Positions 1 through 7,489 of a stretch of 7,704 nt of DNA are shown piece by piece. The notes beneath the pieces were generated by a model that was not told the origin of the DNA, did no database searches, and saw only the letters and a list, made by a program, of their open reading frames with translations. The stretch spans positions 1-7,704 of the forward strand of contig CANHBE010000121.1 in NCBI GenBank assembly GCA_947458575.1, read 5' to 3'. A program made the position numbers and the translations under genes. Numbering within the stretch: the stretch's first letter is position 1; every line of letters begins with the position of its first letter. The stretch is from Flavobacteriaceae bacterium. GTDB lineage: Bacteria; Bacteroidota; Bacteroidia; Flavobacteriales; Flavobacteriaceae.

Positions 1-177
1 GAAACCCGTATCTACTGTATTGGAAGTATCGAAAAGTTTCATCGACTTTTTCCACGAGGTGTAAATACGAAGCGATTCAGACAGTTAGCCTATCGAATCG
101 AAGTCAAGCTTCCCAAGTTTTTTCAAGATGCGTTTGCCAGATCGCAAACTGTTGAGTATCGCATTCCAAAAAAGTAG
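1..177 (+). CDS. C-terminal fragment of an unrecognised protein (5' end outside window)
   Basis: Reading frame 1 is open from the first base to a TAG stop at 175-177. It encodes the last 58 residues of a protein whose start lies upstream of the window. The fragment is basic (many Lys and Arg), has no membrane segment, and ends in residues VEYRIPKK. It does not look like a beta-barrel C-terminus, which would normally end in Phe or Trp, nor like a T9SS sorting domain. I do not recognise the family. The gene converges on the methyltransferase gene, with only 8 bases between the two stop codons, and I see no hairpin terminator between them. That it is coding is inferred from the uninterrupted frame, the ordinary amino-acid mix and the tight abutment with its neighbour. 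Confidence 0.6.
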   Translation, partial: ETRIYCIGSIEKFHRLFPRGVNTKRFRQLAYRIEVKLPKFFQDAFARSQTVEYRIPKK

Positions 178-185
178 TTGCTAAC

Positions 186-983
186 CTATTTTCTCGCACA
201 TTTTCGTTGTCGTTTTGCTTCAAAAATCAGAATTGCAGCTGCGACAGAAACATTCATAGAATCGATGATTCCTTCCATGGGAATGTAGATATTTTGAGTG
301 GCATGATCTCTCCATTCTTGCGACAATCCTGTGGCTTCGGTGCCAACAATTATAGCTGTTGGTTCAGTGAAATTCTCTTCGTAATAGGCGTTCGAGTTTT
401 GCAATGTAGCGCAATAAAATTTGATGTCATTTTGCTTCAGAAATTCAATTATTTCAGCAGTGGTTCCGGTGGCAATTTGATTGGTAAATAATCCGCCCAC
501 GCTGGAACGAACAACGTTTGGATTGTAGATGTCTGTTTTTGGGTTTGCAATAAGCACTGCATCAAGTTTGGCGGCGTCCGCTGTTCTTAATAAAGCGCCG
601 ATATTACCCGGCTTTTCCGGCGCTTCAGCAACTAGTATTAAAGGTTTTTTTGATAGTTTCAAATCAGATAATTGTACTGATTTTGATTGCGCTACGGCAA
701 CAATGCCTTCAGTAGTATCGCGATAGGCTAGTTTTTGGTATACTTCTTTAGTAATTTTGATGATATCAACTTGCTCATGAGTGCGCTTCTTTACTTCTTC
801 AATCGTTATTAAATCGGGAAGAAAAAGAACGGTATCAAGTATATAACCACCTTGAATGGCTAATTCAATTTCCCTTTTTCCTTCTATCAAGAAAGTCCCA
901 GATTGCTTTCTGCTTTTTGCTTTATCCTGCAATTGCTGAAGTGACTTAATTAATGGATTGTGAATGGATGTAATTGTTTTCAA
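186..983 (-). CDS. SpoU/TrmH-family RNA 2'-O-methyltransferase
   Basis: Cytoplasmic enzyme expected to transfer a methyl group from S-adenosylmethionine to a ribose 2'-OH in rRNA or tRNA. The 265 residues match the family's usual two-domain length. Residues about 1-100 resemble the L30e-like SpoU substrate-binding domain, with the typical opening ITSIHNPLIK and FLIEGKREIE at 31-40. Residues about 114-258 are the SPOUT (trefoil-knot) catalytic domain. Its motif 1 is EKPGNIGALLRTADA at 123-137, including Arg133. Motif 2 is IVGTEATGLS at 212-221, and motif 3 is IPMEGIIDSMNVSVAAA at 234-250, including Asn244. All three motifs are intact. The start is TTG (981-983): an in-frame TAA lies four codons upstream, and the next Met (residue 236) is far too late. 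The RNA target cannot be read from sequence; RlmB-like and TsnR-like rRNA methylases are possibilities. The gene lies just downstream of the protease terminator, so it probably has its own promoter. Confidence 0.93.
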   Translation of the reverse strand: MKTITSIHNPLIKSLQQLQDKAKSRKQSGTFLIEGKREIELAIQGGYILDTVLFLPDLITIEEVKKRTHEQVDIIKITKEVYQKLAYRDTTEGIVAVAQSKSVQLSDLKLSKKPLILVAEAPEKPGNIGALLRTADAAKLDAVLIANPKTDIYNPNVVRSSVGGLFTNQIATGTTAEIIEFLKQNDIKFYCATLQNSNAYYEENFTEPTAIIVGTEATGLSQEWRDHATQNIYIPMEGIIDSMNVSVAAAILIFEAKRQRKCARK

Positions 984-1002
984 AACTTGTTTTTATGCTG
1001 GT

Positions 1003-1010
1003 CAAAAGTA
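1003..1010 (-). promoter_or_regulatory. Possible -7 promoter element for the RNA methyltransferase gene
   Basis: On the minus strand this reads TACTTTTG, a full match to the Bacteroidota -7 consensus TAnnTTTG. It lies 19 bases before the TTG start, so the leader would be short. The expected -33 region falls in the T-run of the upstream terminator (TTTT rather than TTTG), so the -33 match is weak. The assignment is an inference from consensus and position only. Confidence 0.35.
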
Positions 1011-1025
1011 TGATAGAAATGGTGT

Positions 1026-1059
1026 AAAAAAAAATGCCTTGCGTAAAACAAGGCATTTT
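1026..1059 (-). terminator. Rho-independent terminator of the S8 protease gene
   Basis: An 11-bp perfect inverted repeat, AAAATGCCTTG (1031-1041) with CAAGGCATTTT (1049-1059), encloses a 7-base loop (1042-1048). On the minus strand it is followed by a run of nine Ts (complement of A 1026-1034, overlapping the stem foot). It begins 16 bases past the protease stop codon, as expected for its intrinsic terminator. On the plus strand the stem is followed by only a short T-run and no gene needs it, so it is assigned to the minus strand. Confidence 0.9.
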
Positions 1060-1075
1060 CTGTAGGTGAGAAAGA

Positions 1076-4000
1076 TTAGTTCTCTTTCAAAATCTTTATG
1101 GTCGATAAATTATCCTCAGTGGCAACTTTAAACAAATATTGACCTGCACTTAAGGCTGAGATATCAACAGTAACTTGATTGGAATTGGCAGTTTGTTCCT
1201 TTACTAATTGTCCTAAAATATTGTAAACTCCAATCGATTTGATTGATTTCTTGGTAGAGAAAGTAACAGCATCTTTTGCTGGATTAGGATAGTAGCTCAT
1301 ACCATCTGTGTCAAAGCTGGAAATTCCAAGTAAAGCGCAATTCACAGTTGCATTCCATCCCGGCGCGGTATTTAAACCATCAGAGTAGAACACAAACGTT
1401 AAAGCGCCACTTGCATCTGTTGAAGTTACTGTGCCCGGGTTGTTATTGCCTGTAAATCCGTACTGCTCGACAATATAAGGGGAGGTTGTACTTGGACCAT
1501 TGTAAATAGTTAAACGGTCGACCTCGTTCTCCAAAGAAAAAGAATTAAAAGTAACAGAGACTTTTTCATTTGGATTGGAAGGCGTCATAGTGACGGTGTA
1601 GTATTGTGAATTGGAATAATTTCCATTTAGTCCTCCGTTGTCAAAGAAAATTCCGTCTACGCAATAGTTTATTAATGTAGAAAAAGAAATGTTACTCAAT
1701 GCAGAATACACATTGTTGCTGCAACTCGCTTTCACATAAACGTCATAATCAGAGTATGAATTCAATCCGTTAAAAGTAAATGAATTTGTTGTTACCGTTT
1801 GAAAGATTCCTGTCGGAGGTGTTCCTTGCGGCACAATGAGGATTTCAAAAGACGATGATCCATTTGGATTTGCCCAAGTTGCGGTAGCACTATCAGTTGT
1901 TATCGCTGAAATGGTAATATCATTCGCGTTACTGCACTGTGTTGTAAATTTGAAAGTAGGAGAGTACAAAGAAGACCCACAAACATTGTTTGACTTAACT
2001 CTCCAGTAGTAATTACTTCCGAAGTCTAAATCGGAAATATCAAGTTGGTTTAAGTCAGTATTGAAAGTCAAAACATTCGATCCGAATAATTCATCTTTCG
2101 ATACTTCGATGGTGTAATTGGCCACATTGATTCCCATGTTGGCCCATTCTAACGACAGAAAATTATCAACTGGATTAGTATTGTTTGGCGGAGAAATCAG
2201 CGCTGGACCATCAGCTATGGTGTTTTGAACGACCAAATTCAATCCTAGTGAGGAATAAAAAGAGGGTGATGTAGCTTTTAATAACAACGGATAACTTCCA
2301 ATTGCAGAAGCACTTAACCCGGAAATTGTAACCGTTCCTGTTCCGGAAGATGACATGGTATCAGGTTGGAATGTAGCAATTGCACCTACCGGTAATCCTT
2401 CGATTTCAAAGTTTGCACTTTCACTAAAAGTCGGAGGAGTTTCCAATTGGTAAGTAAAGACAGTTTCGTTCGCTCCAAGACAATTGCGATTGAGTAACGA
2501 AGCGTCTGATGTTAATAACATAGGTTTTGCCGTTACACCACTGATAATTAAAGAATAATTTTGCAAGTTGTTGGTTAAGTTACCTTTATGACTTACGGTG
2601 ATTGTATATGTTCCCGATGGATTAGCAATTTCTATTTTTTCAACATTATCAACACGATTATCTCCGTTTGTTGCGGCTGCTTCAACATCTGCTGGGTCAA
2701 GCTTCCATGGATAGAATGGTTGTCCGTTTTTGGTAATTTTAAGGTCTAAATCGTTAACTAAATTAGGTGTTGCTAAATCGACAATGCCGCCTGATACTAT
2801 TTGTCCAGCAGGATCTGTCCAACATATTGTTGCTACTATCGGTTGATTTGAGCTAATAGGTTGCACATCAAACGAGTAAGATTTTCCTTGTTGCAGGACA
2901 TTTTCTTTGATATACGACTGCGTTCCTTCGTTACTAATTAAGACTGCAGCTCTTTCTGCGTTCAAAAGTCCCCATCCAAAGCGGTAATCAGGACCCGGAT
3001 CAGTTCCCGCCTCGTCCGCTGTGTGAATAGCCAAACCGCGCAATGTAGCAGCTCTCATGAAGCCACCCTTTACATTTTTGTGATGCTGTTGCAGTAAAAG
3101 CAAGGTCCCTGCGACATTGGGGGACGCCATTGAAGTTCCGCTAAAGCTACTGTATGAATTGTCAGATGAAGACGTAGACGACCTTACATTAACACCTTTA
3201 CCGCAGATGTCTGGTTTAATTCGTCCATCATCTGTTGGTCCCCACGAACTGAAATTTGACATGACAACGCTGCTCGGTGAAGTATAGTTTGTCACTTGAT
3301 TGACAGCTGCGACAATCAAGGCATTTTTAGCACAGCTTTTTCCTGCTAATAAATCGTATCCGTCTTTATCGTCATTGTGTCCGCCATTTCTCGAATTTCC
3401 GGCCGAATTCACAAACAAATAATAAGGTGCATTAAACATCACATTGTCGAAAGATCTTGAATCACTATCATATCTTCCCCATTTAAAAATTGGCACCGAG
3501 TCTGGATCATAACCGTAGGAATGATTTGAAATCAAGAGTCCGTTGGCAGCTGCAGCTGTCACTTCAGAAACATCGCTGTTCCAATCATAAGCTCTCAAAT
3601 TTGCTACAGGAGCCATACCTTTTGCAGAAGTACTGGCAGTGCCATTACCCATCATTGTTCCTGCCACATGTGTCGCATGAGCGGATAGAGCGGGAGCATT
3701 ATCAACTTGCGTTACTCTTGGCGTGAGGAGATTGTGTGTGTTACGAACTTTCCCGCCATCCCAAATACCAATTGTCATATTCTGACCGTCAAGCGCAAGG
3801 CCAAGGCTTCCACCTGTATTTAACCTGTTAGCTCTTGTGGTAATTGCGGCTCCTGCATTGTCAGTTGCAAAATATACAGGATTTTTATTCTCATCCAGAC
3901 GCATGAGTTCTGCTACACCACCATTTTCAATTTCGTACTTGATTCGCCAATTATTGAAGGCTGCTGCATTTAAGGCCTCTTGTTTTTCAGCTTTGGCAAT

Positions 4001-4138
4001 AGAATCGTAAACGACAGCTAATCTGTTAAGTTCAGCAACATTGGTTGCTGCAAGTATTTTTACTTTATCTTCGTCTGTTTGGGCAAACAAAATTGTGGTA
4101 CAAATGCTTGCGAGAAATGCGCAAGTAATGGTCTTCAT
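1076..4138 (-). CDS. Secreted subtilisin-like S8 serine protease with Fn3, CUB and T9SS type A sorting domains
   Basis: Predicted extracellular or cell-surface endopeptidase of 1020 residues, starting at ATG (4136-4138). Residues 1-19 form a signal peptide (hydrophobic core, LFA before the likely cut). Residues about 20-115 look like a short propeptide. The S8 domain spans about 119-400. Its triad is Asp127 (GIWDGG), His154 (HATHVAGT) and Ser336 (SGTSMASP), with oxyanion Asn248 (SAGN), so it should be active. Residues about 405-535 form a KP-43-like beta-sandwich (CWTDPAG, LVNDLDL, GTYTITVSHKG). An Ig-like stretch follows (about 540-640), then two Fn3-like domains (about 645-735 and 736-822) and a CUB-like domain (about 826-935, YCVDG to TVNC). 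The end is a type A sorting domain (about 945-1020): YYPNPAKDAVTF, GVYNILGQLV and LSAGQYLFKV. This implies Sec export, then T9SS passage and removal of the sorting domain. Its substrate is unknown. A strong terminator follows; the type B cargo gene lies upstream on the same strand. Confidence 0.95.
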   Translation of the reverse strand: MKTITCAFLASICTTILFAQTDEDKVKILAATNVAELNRLAVVYDSIAKAEKQEALNAAAFNNWRIKYEIENGGVAELMRLDENKNPVYFATDNAGAAITTRANRLNTGGSLGLALDGQNMTIGIWDGGKVRNTHNLLTPRVTQVDNAPALSAHATHVAGTMMGNGTASTSAKGMAPVANLRAYDWNSDVSEVTAAAANGLLISNHSYGYDPDSVPIFKWGRYDSDSRSFDNVMFNAPYYLFVNSAGNSRNGGHNDDKDGYDLLAGKSCAKNALIVAAVNQVTNYTSPSSVVMSNFSSWGPTDDGRIKPDICGKGVNVRSSTSSSDNSYSSFSGTSMASPNVAGTLLLLQQHHKNVKGGFMRAATLRGLAIHTADEAGTDPGPDYRFGWGLLNAERAAVLISNEGTQSYIKENVLQQGKSYSFDVQPISSNQPIVATICWTDPAGQIVSGGIVDLATPNLVNDLDLKITKNGQPFYPWKLDPADVEAAATNGDNRVDNVEKIEIANPSGTYTITVSHKGNLTNNLQNYSLIISGVTAKPMLLTSDASLLNRNCLGANETVFTYQLETPPTFSESANFEIEGLPVGAIATFQPDTMSSSGTGTVTISGLSASAIGSYPLLLKATSPSFYSSLGLNLVVQNTIADGPALISPPNNTNPVDNFLSLEWANMGINVANYTIEVSKDELFGSNVLTFNTDLNQLDISDLDFGSNYYWRVKSNNVCGSSLYSPTFKFTTQCSNANDITISAITTDSATATWANPNGSSSFEILIVPQGTPPTGIFQTVTTNSFTFNGLNSYSDYDVYVKASCSNNVYSALSNISFSTLINYCVDGIFFDNGGLNGNYSNSQYYTVTMTPSNPNEKVSVTFNSFSLENEVDRLTIYNGPSTTSPYIVEQYGFTGNNNPGTVTSTDASGALTFVFYSDGLNTAPGWNATVNCALLGISSFDTDGMSYYPNPAKDAVTFSTKKSIKSIGVYNILGQLVKEQTANSNQVTVDISALSAGQYLFKVATEDNLSTIKILKEN

Positions 4139-4272
4139 TATAATTGATTATTAAAATTTCGGCTAAATTAATTCAAAAATTGACAACTTCTGCATCAAAT
4201 AACAACGAAAAAGCTACAACAATAGTTAAATTTATCCTATGATTAATCCGTTAATCTCCATCATTTTCAAGT

Positions 4273-6069
4273 TTATTTTTTCAAAAAAAGATAACCATAG
4301 AGTGGTTCAGGATAAGCGGGATCATTGAGTTCTAGACTGTAGAAGTAGGTTCCGTCAGTAATTTGAGAATCGTCTAAAACCATGCCTTCAGTCGCAACTC
4401 CATCCCAGTTCGGCGTAGTGTTATTACCCATCCAAACCAGTTTTCCCCATCGATTGTAGACTTGCAATTTGAAATTTGTAAACACATCTCGAAGGCCTTT
4501 GATGGTAAAAGTGTCATTGATTCCGTCATTATTTGCTGAAACATAATTGTAAACTGTTGGTTTGCACTTTACTGTTATCAATTCAAAAGACCCAATTTGG
4601 AAACATGTTCCATTATCAACTTTGACAAAGACAGTTGCGGGAGTTGATGGAACATAATACTGATTAAGTTCAGTGATTGGATTTGAATTGGTCATTAAAT
4701 TTTCTAAACTCGGGAAGAAAGTGACGAGATCTGTTGGATTTTGTTTGATATTGACTTCATAAGCCGATAAGTCAAAAGTGCCGGAGCCCAGCCCTTCGTT
4801 ACAAGTTGTAATGGGCTCAATCGGTTCTAGTTCTGCGGACACCTCGAAATATGATTCTTGACTATCAGAGTTGTTGTTTTCATTGATTTCAGTTACAATT
4901 CCTTGGCTATTGCCGTCATCATCAATTTCAATTCTAACGTTAAATGGTGAATCTACTGAGTCTGGTACGTTCAGGGTGAATATGCCAGATTCACTACCTC
5001 CCGGATCAATTGCGTTTTGGGTTTGTGTCGTGGAAACTAGCACATCGTTGACATAGATAGCAATTGGCACATCGGAAGGCAAGGCTTTCGTTCCTTCATA
5101 ATTTGACGCTAGGTAATTTATTGTAACTTCACGCGAGTTGCATCTGACTGCGATGTCTTCAATGCTGATTTCAGCATCCGGAACTTGTGCATTGAGTTTG
5201 GTAACAATTGCGTTGATCATCACAAAATCCTGTCCTGAAGAAAGTTGCACTAAAACCGACGTGTCTCCGACTTCAATATTGTTTTGAATCTCATACACGT
5301 CTAAGTCCATGTTATATAGTGCGCCATTTCCAGTCAAACTATTTGAGCCGTTGAAAGCGTTATCGAATGGATTTAATGGCGGGTTTCCCAAAGTATTACC
5401 ATTAATGGATAAGTTTTCATTGACCTGAATATCTGCATCGCCTTCCCATGCTACAAATCCGATTTTTGCATTTTGATCGTCAATGACATTTAAGCTACTC
5501 AAATTGATGGCAATAGCATTAGGGACCGCTTGTAATCCGTCATAAACATTAATCTGGTTGAACGGTAAGTTCTCGTTCTTTAGAATTACCACAATTGCCC
5601 ATCCGCCAAAGTTGGTTCGATTTGTGAAAAAATAGGATATCCATGGATTAAGATCAAGCTCACTTAGTTCATACGTTCCACTGCCTGTTAATTGTACTTG
5701 ACTTGTAATGTCTGCAAAAGCACTGAAATAGTCATATTGATTTCCGCCGGTGATTCTGCTAAACTGAAATATTCGCTGTGGTGTAATGGGTGCGTTATTC
5801 AATTTTACCTCAAAGTCGCCCGCTCCACAACCAGCCCAGTATAAATAAGCTTTCTCAACAATATCGTTTGGCTGTAAACTGAGATCTGCGGAAGAAGAAG
5901 TATTGATTTCCGGAAATACCATGAAAGAATTTCCAATTGGGTTTAAAGTATTTCCGATGAATGTAAAATCAAATCTACCTTCGAATTGCTGATACAGAGA
6001 AATATCTTGTCCGAACGCTGCAGTTTGAATAAGAGCAAATATTATAAGATAAGAAGTGATTTTTACCAC
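4273..6069 (-). CDS. T9SS type B (gliding-type CTD) surface protein with DUF3344-like and CARDB-like domains
   Basis: Predicted secreted surface protein of 598 residues; its biochemical role is unknown. Residues 1-20 are a signal peptide (one Lys, long hydrophobic core, cut near AFG/Q). Residues about 37-293 form a beta-rich region with motifs KAYLYWAG (73-80), FGGWAIVVILKNE (154-166) and INVYDGL (173-179). These resemble DUF3344-type adhesin or surface domains, though that assignment is by eye. Residues about 297-408 resemble a CARDB domain, ending in the typical EINENNN (394-400). Residues about 420-502 are a repeat module common before type B tails (C-x6-GTFDLSAY). The tail (about 504-598) is the type B sorting domain: NNDGINDTFTIKGL, VYNRWGKLVW, NWDG and YGYLFLKK. 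The usual FTPNGDG is VSANNDG here. The start is GTG (6067-6069); an in-frame stop lies six codons upstream, and the next Met (50) would destroy the signal peptide. No enzymatic motif is visible; adhesion or matrix function is inferred. Confidence 0.9.
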   Translation of the reverse strand: MVKITSYLIIFALIQTAAFGQDISLYQQFEGRFDFTFIGNTLNPIGNSFMVFPEINTSSSADLSLQPNDIVEKAYLYWAGCGAGDFEVKLNNAPITPQRIFQFSRITGGNQYDYFSAFADITSQVQLTGSGTYELSELDLNPWISYFFTNRTNFGGWAIVVILKNENLPFNQINVYDGLQAVPNAIAINLSSLNVIDDQNAKIGFVAWEGDADIQVNENLSINGNTLGNPPLNPFDNAFNGSNSLTGNGALYNMDLDVYEIQNNIEVGDTSVLVQLSSGQDFVMINAIVTKLNAQVPDAEISIEDIAVRCNSREVTINYLASNYEGTKALPSDVPIAIYVNDVLVSTTQTQNAIDPGGSESGIFTLNVPDSVDSPFNVRIEIDDDGNSQGIVTEINENNNSDSQESYFEVSAELEPIEPITTCNEGLGSGTFDLSAYEVNIKQNPTDLVTFFPSLENLMTNSNPITELNQYYVPSTPATVFVKVDNGTCFQIGSFELITVKCKPTVYNYVSANNDGINDTFTIKGLRDVFTNFKLQVYNRWGKLVWMGNNTTPNWDGVATEGMVLDDSQITDGTYFYSLELNDPAYPEPLYGYLFLKK

Positions 6070-6161
6070 AATTGAAACTTTAAGCAGTCAATAAAAGTAA
6101 TAATTATTATCAAAAATCTGTCACTTCTTCAAAATTTCATTTGCTTTGCAATATCGGCTAC

Positions 6162-6191
6162 TGTGTTCCGTAGTTATAAGTAGTAGCTTTG
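6162..6191 (+). promoter_or_regulatory. Putative Bacteroidota-type promoter of the flippase gene
   Basis: TAGCTTTG at 6184-6191 matches the Bacteroidota -7 consensus TAnnTTTG exactly. Eighteen bases upstream, TGTG (6162-6165) is one base off the -33 TTTG. The start codon follows 22-28 bases downstream, giving a short leader typical of the phylum. It lies in the 150-base divergent region shared with the type B cargo gene, for which no equally good element was found. This is a consensus match only. Confidence 0.5.
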
Positions 6192-6219
6192 TAAATCTTA
6201 AATTCGCCACAATTTGAAT

Positions 6220-7488
6220 ATGTTCAAATCCATAATTCGAACACCTTTTTTCAAAGTTGCCTCTTTGAATAGTGTCAGCGTTATCTTAAAGATTGGAATT
6301 GGAATCATAACTTCAAAGGTTCTCGCTGTATTTGTAGGTCCGGCTGGCATTGCACTTACCGGCAATTTAAAGAATTTCCTGACGTCGCTCGAAAATATTG
6401 CTACCCTTGGTTTTCAGAATGGTATTTTGAAATATGTGGTTGAAGCTAAGGACGATGAGAATCAACTTATGAGACTTTTGTCAACCATCTTCATTACTTT
6501 ACTGGCGATATGTGTTGGATTAAGTGTCATTTTGTTTTTATTTGCGGGCTACTGGTCTTCAACTTTATTTGGAAGTTCTTCGTCTTATAGTGTTGTCTTT
6601 AAGGTCTTAGCGCTTGTACTTCCGTGGTATGCATCTTCGGTTTATCTCATTACAGTTCTCAATGGGTTGGGCAATTTTAAGCAAGTGATTTATGTCAATA
6701 TTATTGGAAACGTATTTGGGTTACTATTTTGTTTGTTTGCCGTGTCTTATTTTCAAACTATAGGAGCACTTTTTTCAATTATCATTCCGCCCGTTTTTCT
6801 TTTTTTTGTTACTCTTTATTACGTTGCCAAGAAGATCCCCTTTTTTGCCATGATTAATAGGCATTCGTTTGATCGCAAGGTACTTCAAAATCTTTCTTCC
6901 TATTCTTTAATGGCATTGGTTTCCTCCGTTTTCGGATCACTTGTTTTCCTAGCAATTCGGAACAAGATCATTGAGACTCTTGGGATCAATAACGCTGGCT
7001 ACTGGGAAGCAATGTGTAGGATATCGTCATACTATTTGATGTTTATTTCGACAATATTGACGGTATATTTTTACCCAAAATTAGCGTCTACGAATTCTGC
7101 AAAGGCGACGCAAAATGTTATTAAAAGCTACTATTTGAGTGTTTTACCTCTTTTTGTTTTGGCTATAATCATTTTATATTTTCTGAGAACTTACTTTGTT
7201 AAATTGCTTTTCACTAATGAATTTCTTCCGGTTGTAAACTTGTTTTTTTGGCAAGTCGTAGGAGATGTGTTTAAAGTGTCATCGCTTATTTTAGGGTATC
7301 AGTTTTATGCTAGGAAATTGACTTTGGCGTTTATTATCAGCGAACTTTTCTCACTTGTTATCATGTACATTTCGGTGAACTTCTTTATTATTTCTTTTGG
7401 TTTAGATGGTGTGGTAATGGCACATGCGGTAACTTACTTTTTTTACTTTTTCGCATTGCTTTTCTATTTCCGCAAGAATATATTCTAA
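6220..7488 (+). CDS. Wzx-like O-antigen / lipid-linked oligosaccharide flippase (MOP superfamily)
   Basis: Integral inner-membrane protein of 422 residues, expected to flip undecaprenyl-linked oligosaccharide units from the cytoplasmic to the periplasmic face for polysaccharide assembly. About 12 hydrophobic segments are visible, at roughly residues 14-38, 40-60, 84-109, 124-148, 156-176, 181-202, 225-247, 265-287, 303-323, 335-358, 366-391 and 396-416, matching the usual Wzx topology and length. WzxE-like signatures are VFVGPAGIALTGNLKNF (37-53), TLGFQNGILKYVVE (62-75) and AGYWEAMCRISSYYLM (259-274). I chose ATG at 6220; TTG at 6214 is in frame and would add two residues, but ATG is preferred. 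Unusually for wzx, no glycosyltransferase or polymerase gene is adjacent within the window, and the gene has its own promoter candidate and terminator. A different lipid-linked glycan or teichuronic-type substrate cannot be excluded. The high Phe content makes the coding strand T-rich. Confidence 0.88.
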   Translation: MFKSIIRTPFFKVASLNSVSVILKIGIGIITSKVLAVFVGPAGIALTGNLKNFLTSLENIATLGFQNGILKYVVEAKDDENQLMRLLSTIFITLLAICVGLSVILFLFAGYWSSTLFGSSSSYSVVFKVLALVLPWYASSVYLITVLNGLGNFKQVIYVNIIGNVFGLLFCLFAVSYFQTIGALFSIIIPPVFLFFVTLYYVAKKIPFFAMINRHSFDRKVLQNLSSYSLMALVSSVFGSLVFLAIRNKIIETLGINNAGYWEAMCRISSYYLMFISTILTVYFYPKLASTNSAKATQNVIKSYYLSVLPLFVLAIIILYFLRTYFVKLLFTNEFLPVVNLFFWQVVGDVFKVSSLILGYQFYARKLTLAFIISELFSLVIMYISVNFFIISFGLDGVVMAHAVTYFFYFFALLFYFRKNIF

Positions 7489-7489
7489 A

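Noticed and set aside
207..726. Open frames on the plus strand at 207-491 and 529-726
   Set aside because: They lie antisense inside the methyltransferase gene, whose conserved motifs are on the other strand. Their translations show no recognisable domain.
3490..3726. Plus-strand open frame inside the S8 protease gene
   Set aside because: It overlaps the codons of the catalytic domain, and its composition gives no sign of a real protein.
4241..4256. Small inverted repeat GATTAA/TTAATC downstream of the type B cargo gene
   Set aside because: It is only 6 bp, mostly A/T, with a 4-base loop and no T-tract on either strand, so it is too weak to call a terminator.
4139..4272. Search for a promoter upstream of the S8 protease
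   Set aside because: The best element on the minus strand (AATTTTTG) lacks the leading TA of TAnnTTTG and has poor -33 spacing, so it was not called.
4871..5056. Plus-strand open frame inside the type B cargo gene
   Set aside because: It is antisense to the CARDB-like region and has no independent evidence for coding.
6098..6109. 12-bp perfect palindrome TAATAATTATTA in the divergent intergenic region
   Set aside because: It is composed only of A and T in an AT-rich spacer, so chance is likely. There is no second copy to support an operator.
6111..6118. Possible -7 element (GATTTTTG on the minus strand) for the type B cargo gene
   Set aside because: It has one mismatch to TAnnTTTG and no -33 partner at the right spacing.
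6800..6807. Run of eight Ts in the flippase gene (also runs of about seven further on), considered as phase-variation tracts
   Set aside because: They encode consecutive Phe residues in membrane helices of a Phe-rich protein, the frame is intact, and the runs are short. Composition explains them without slippage control.
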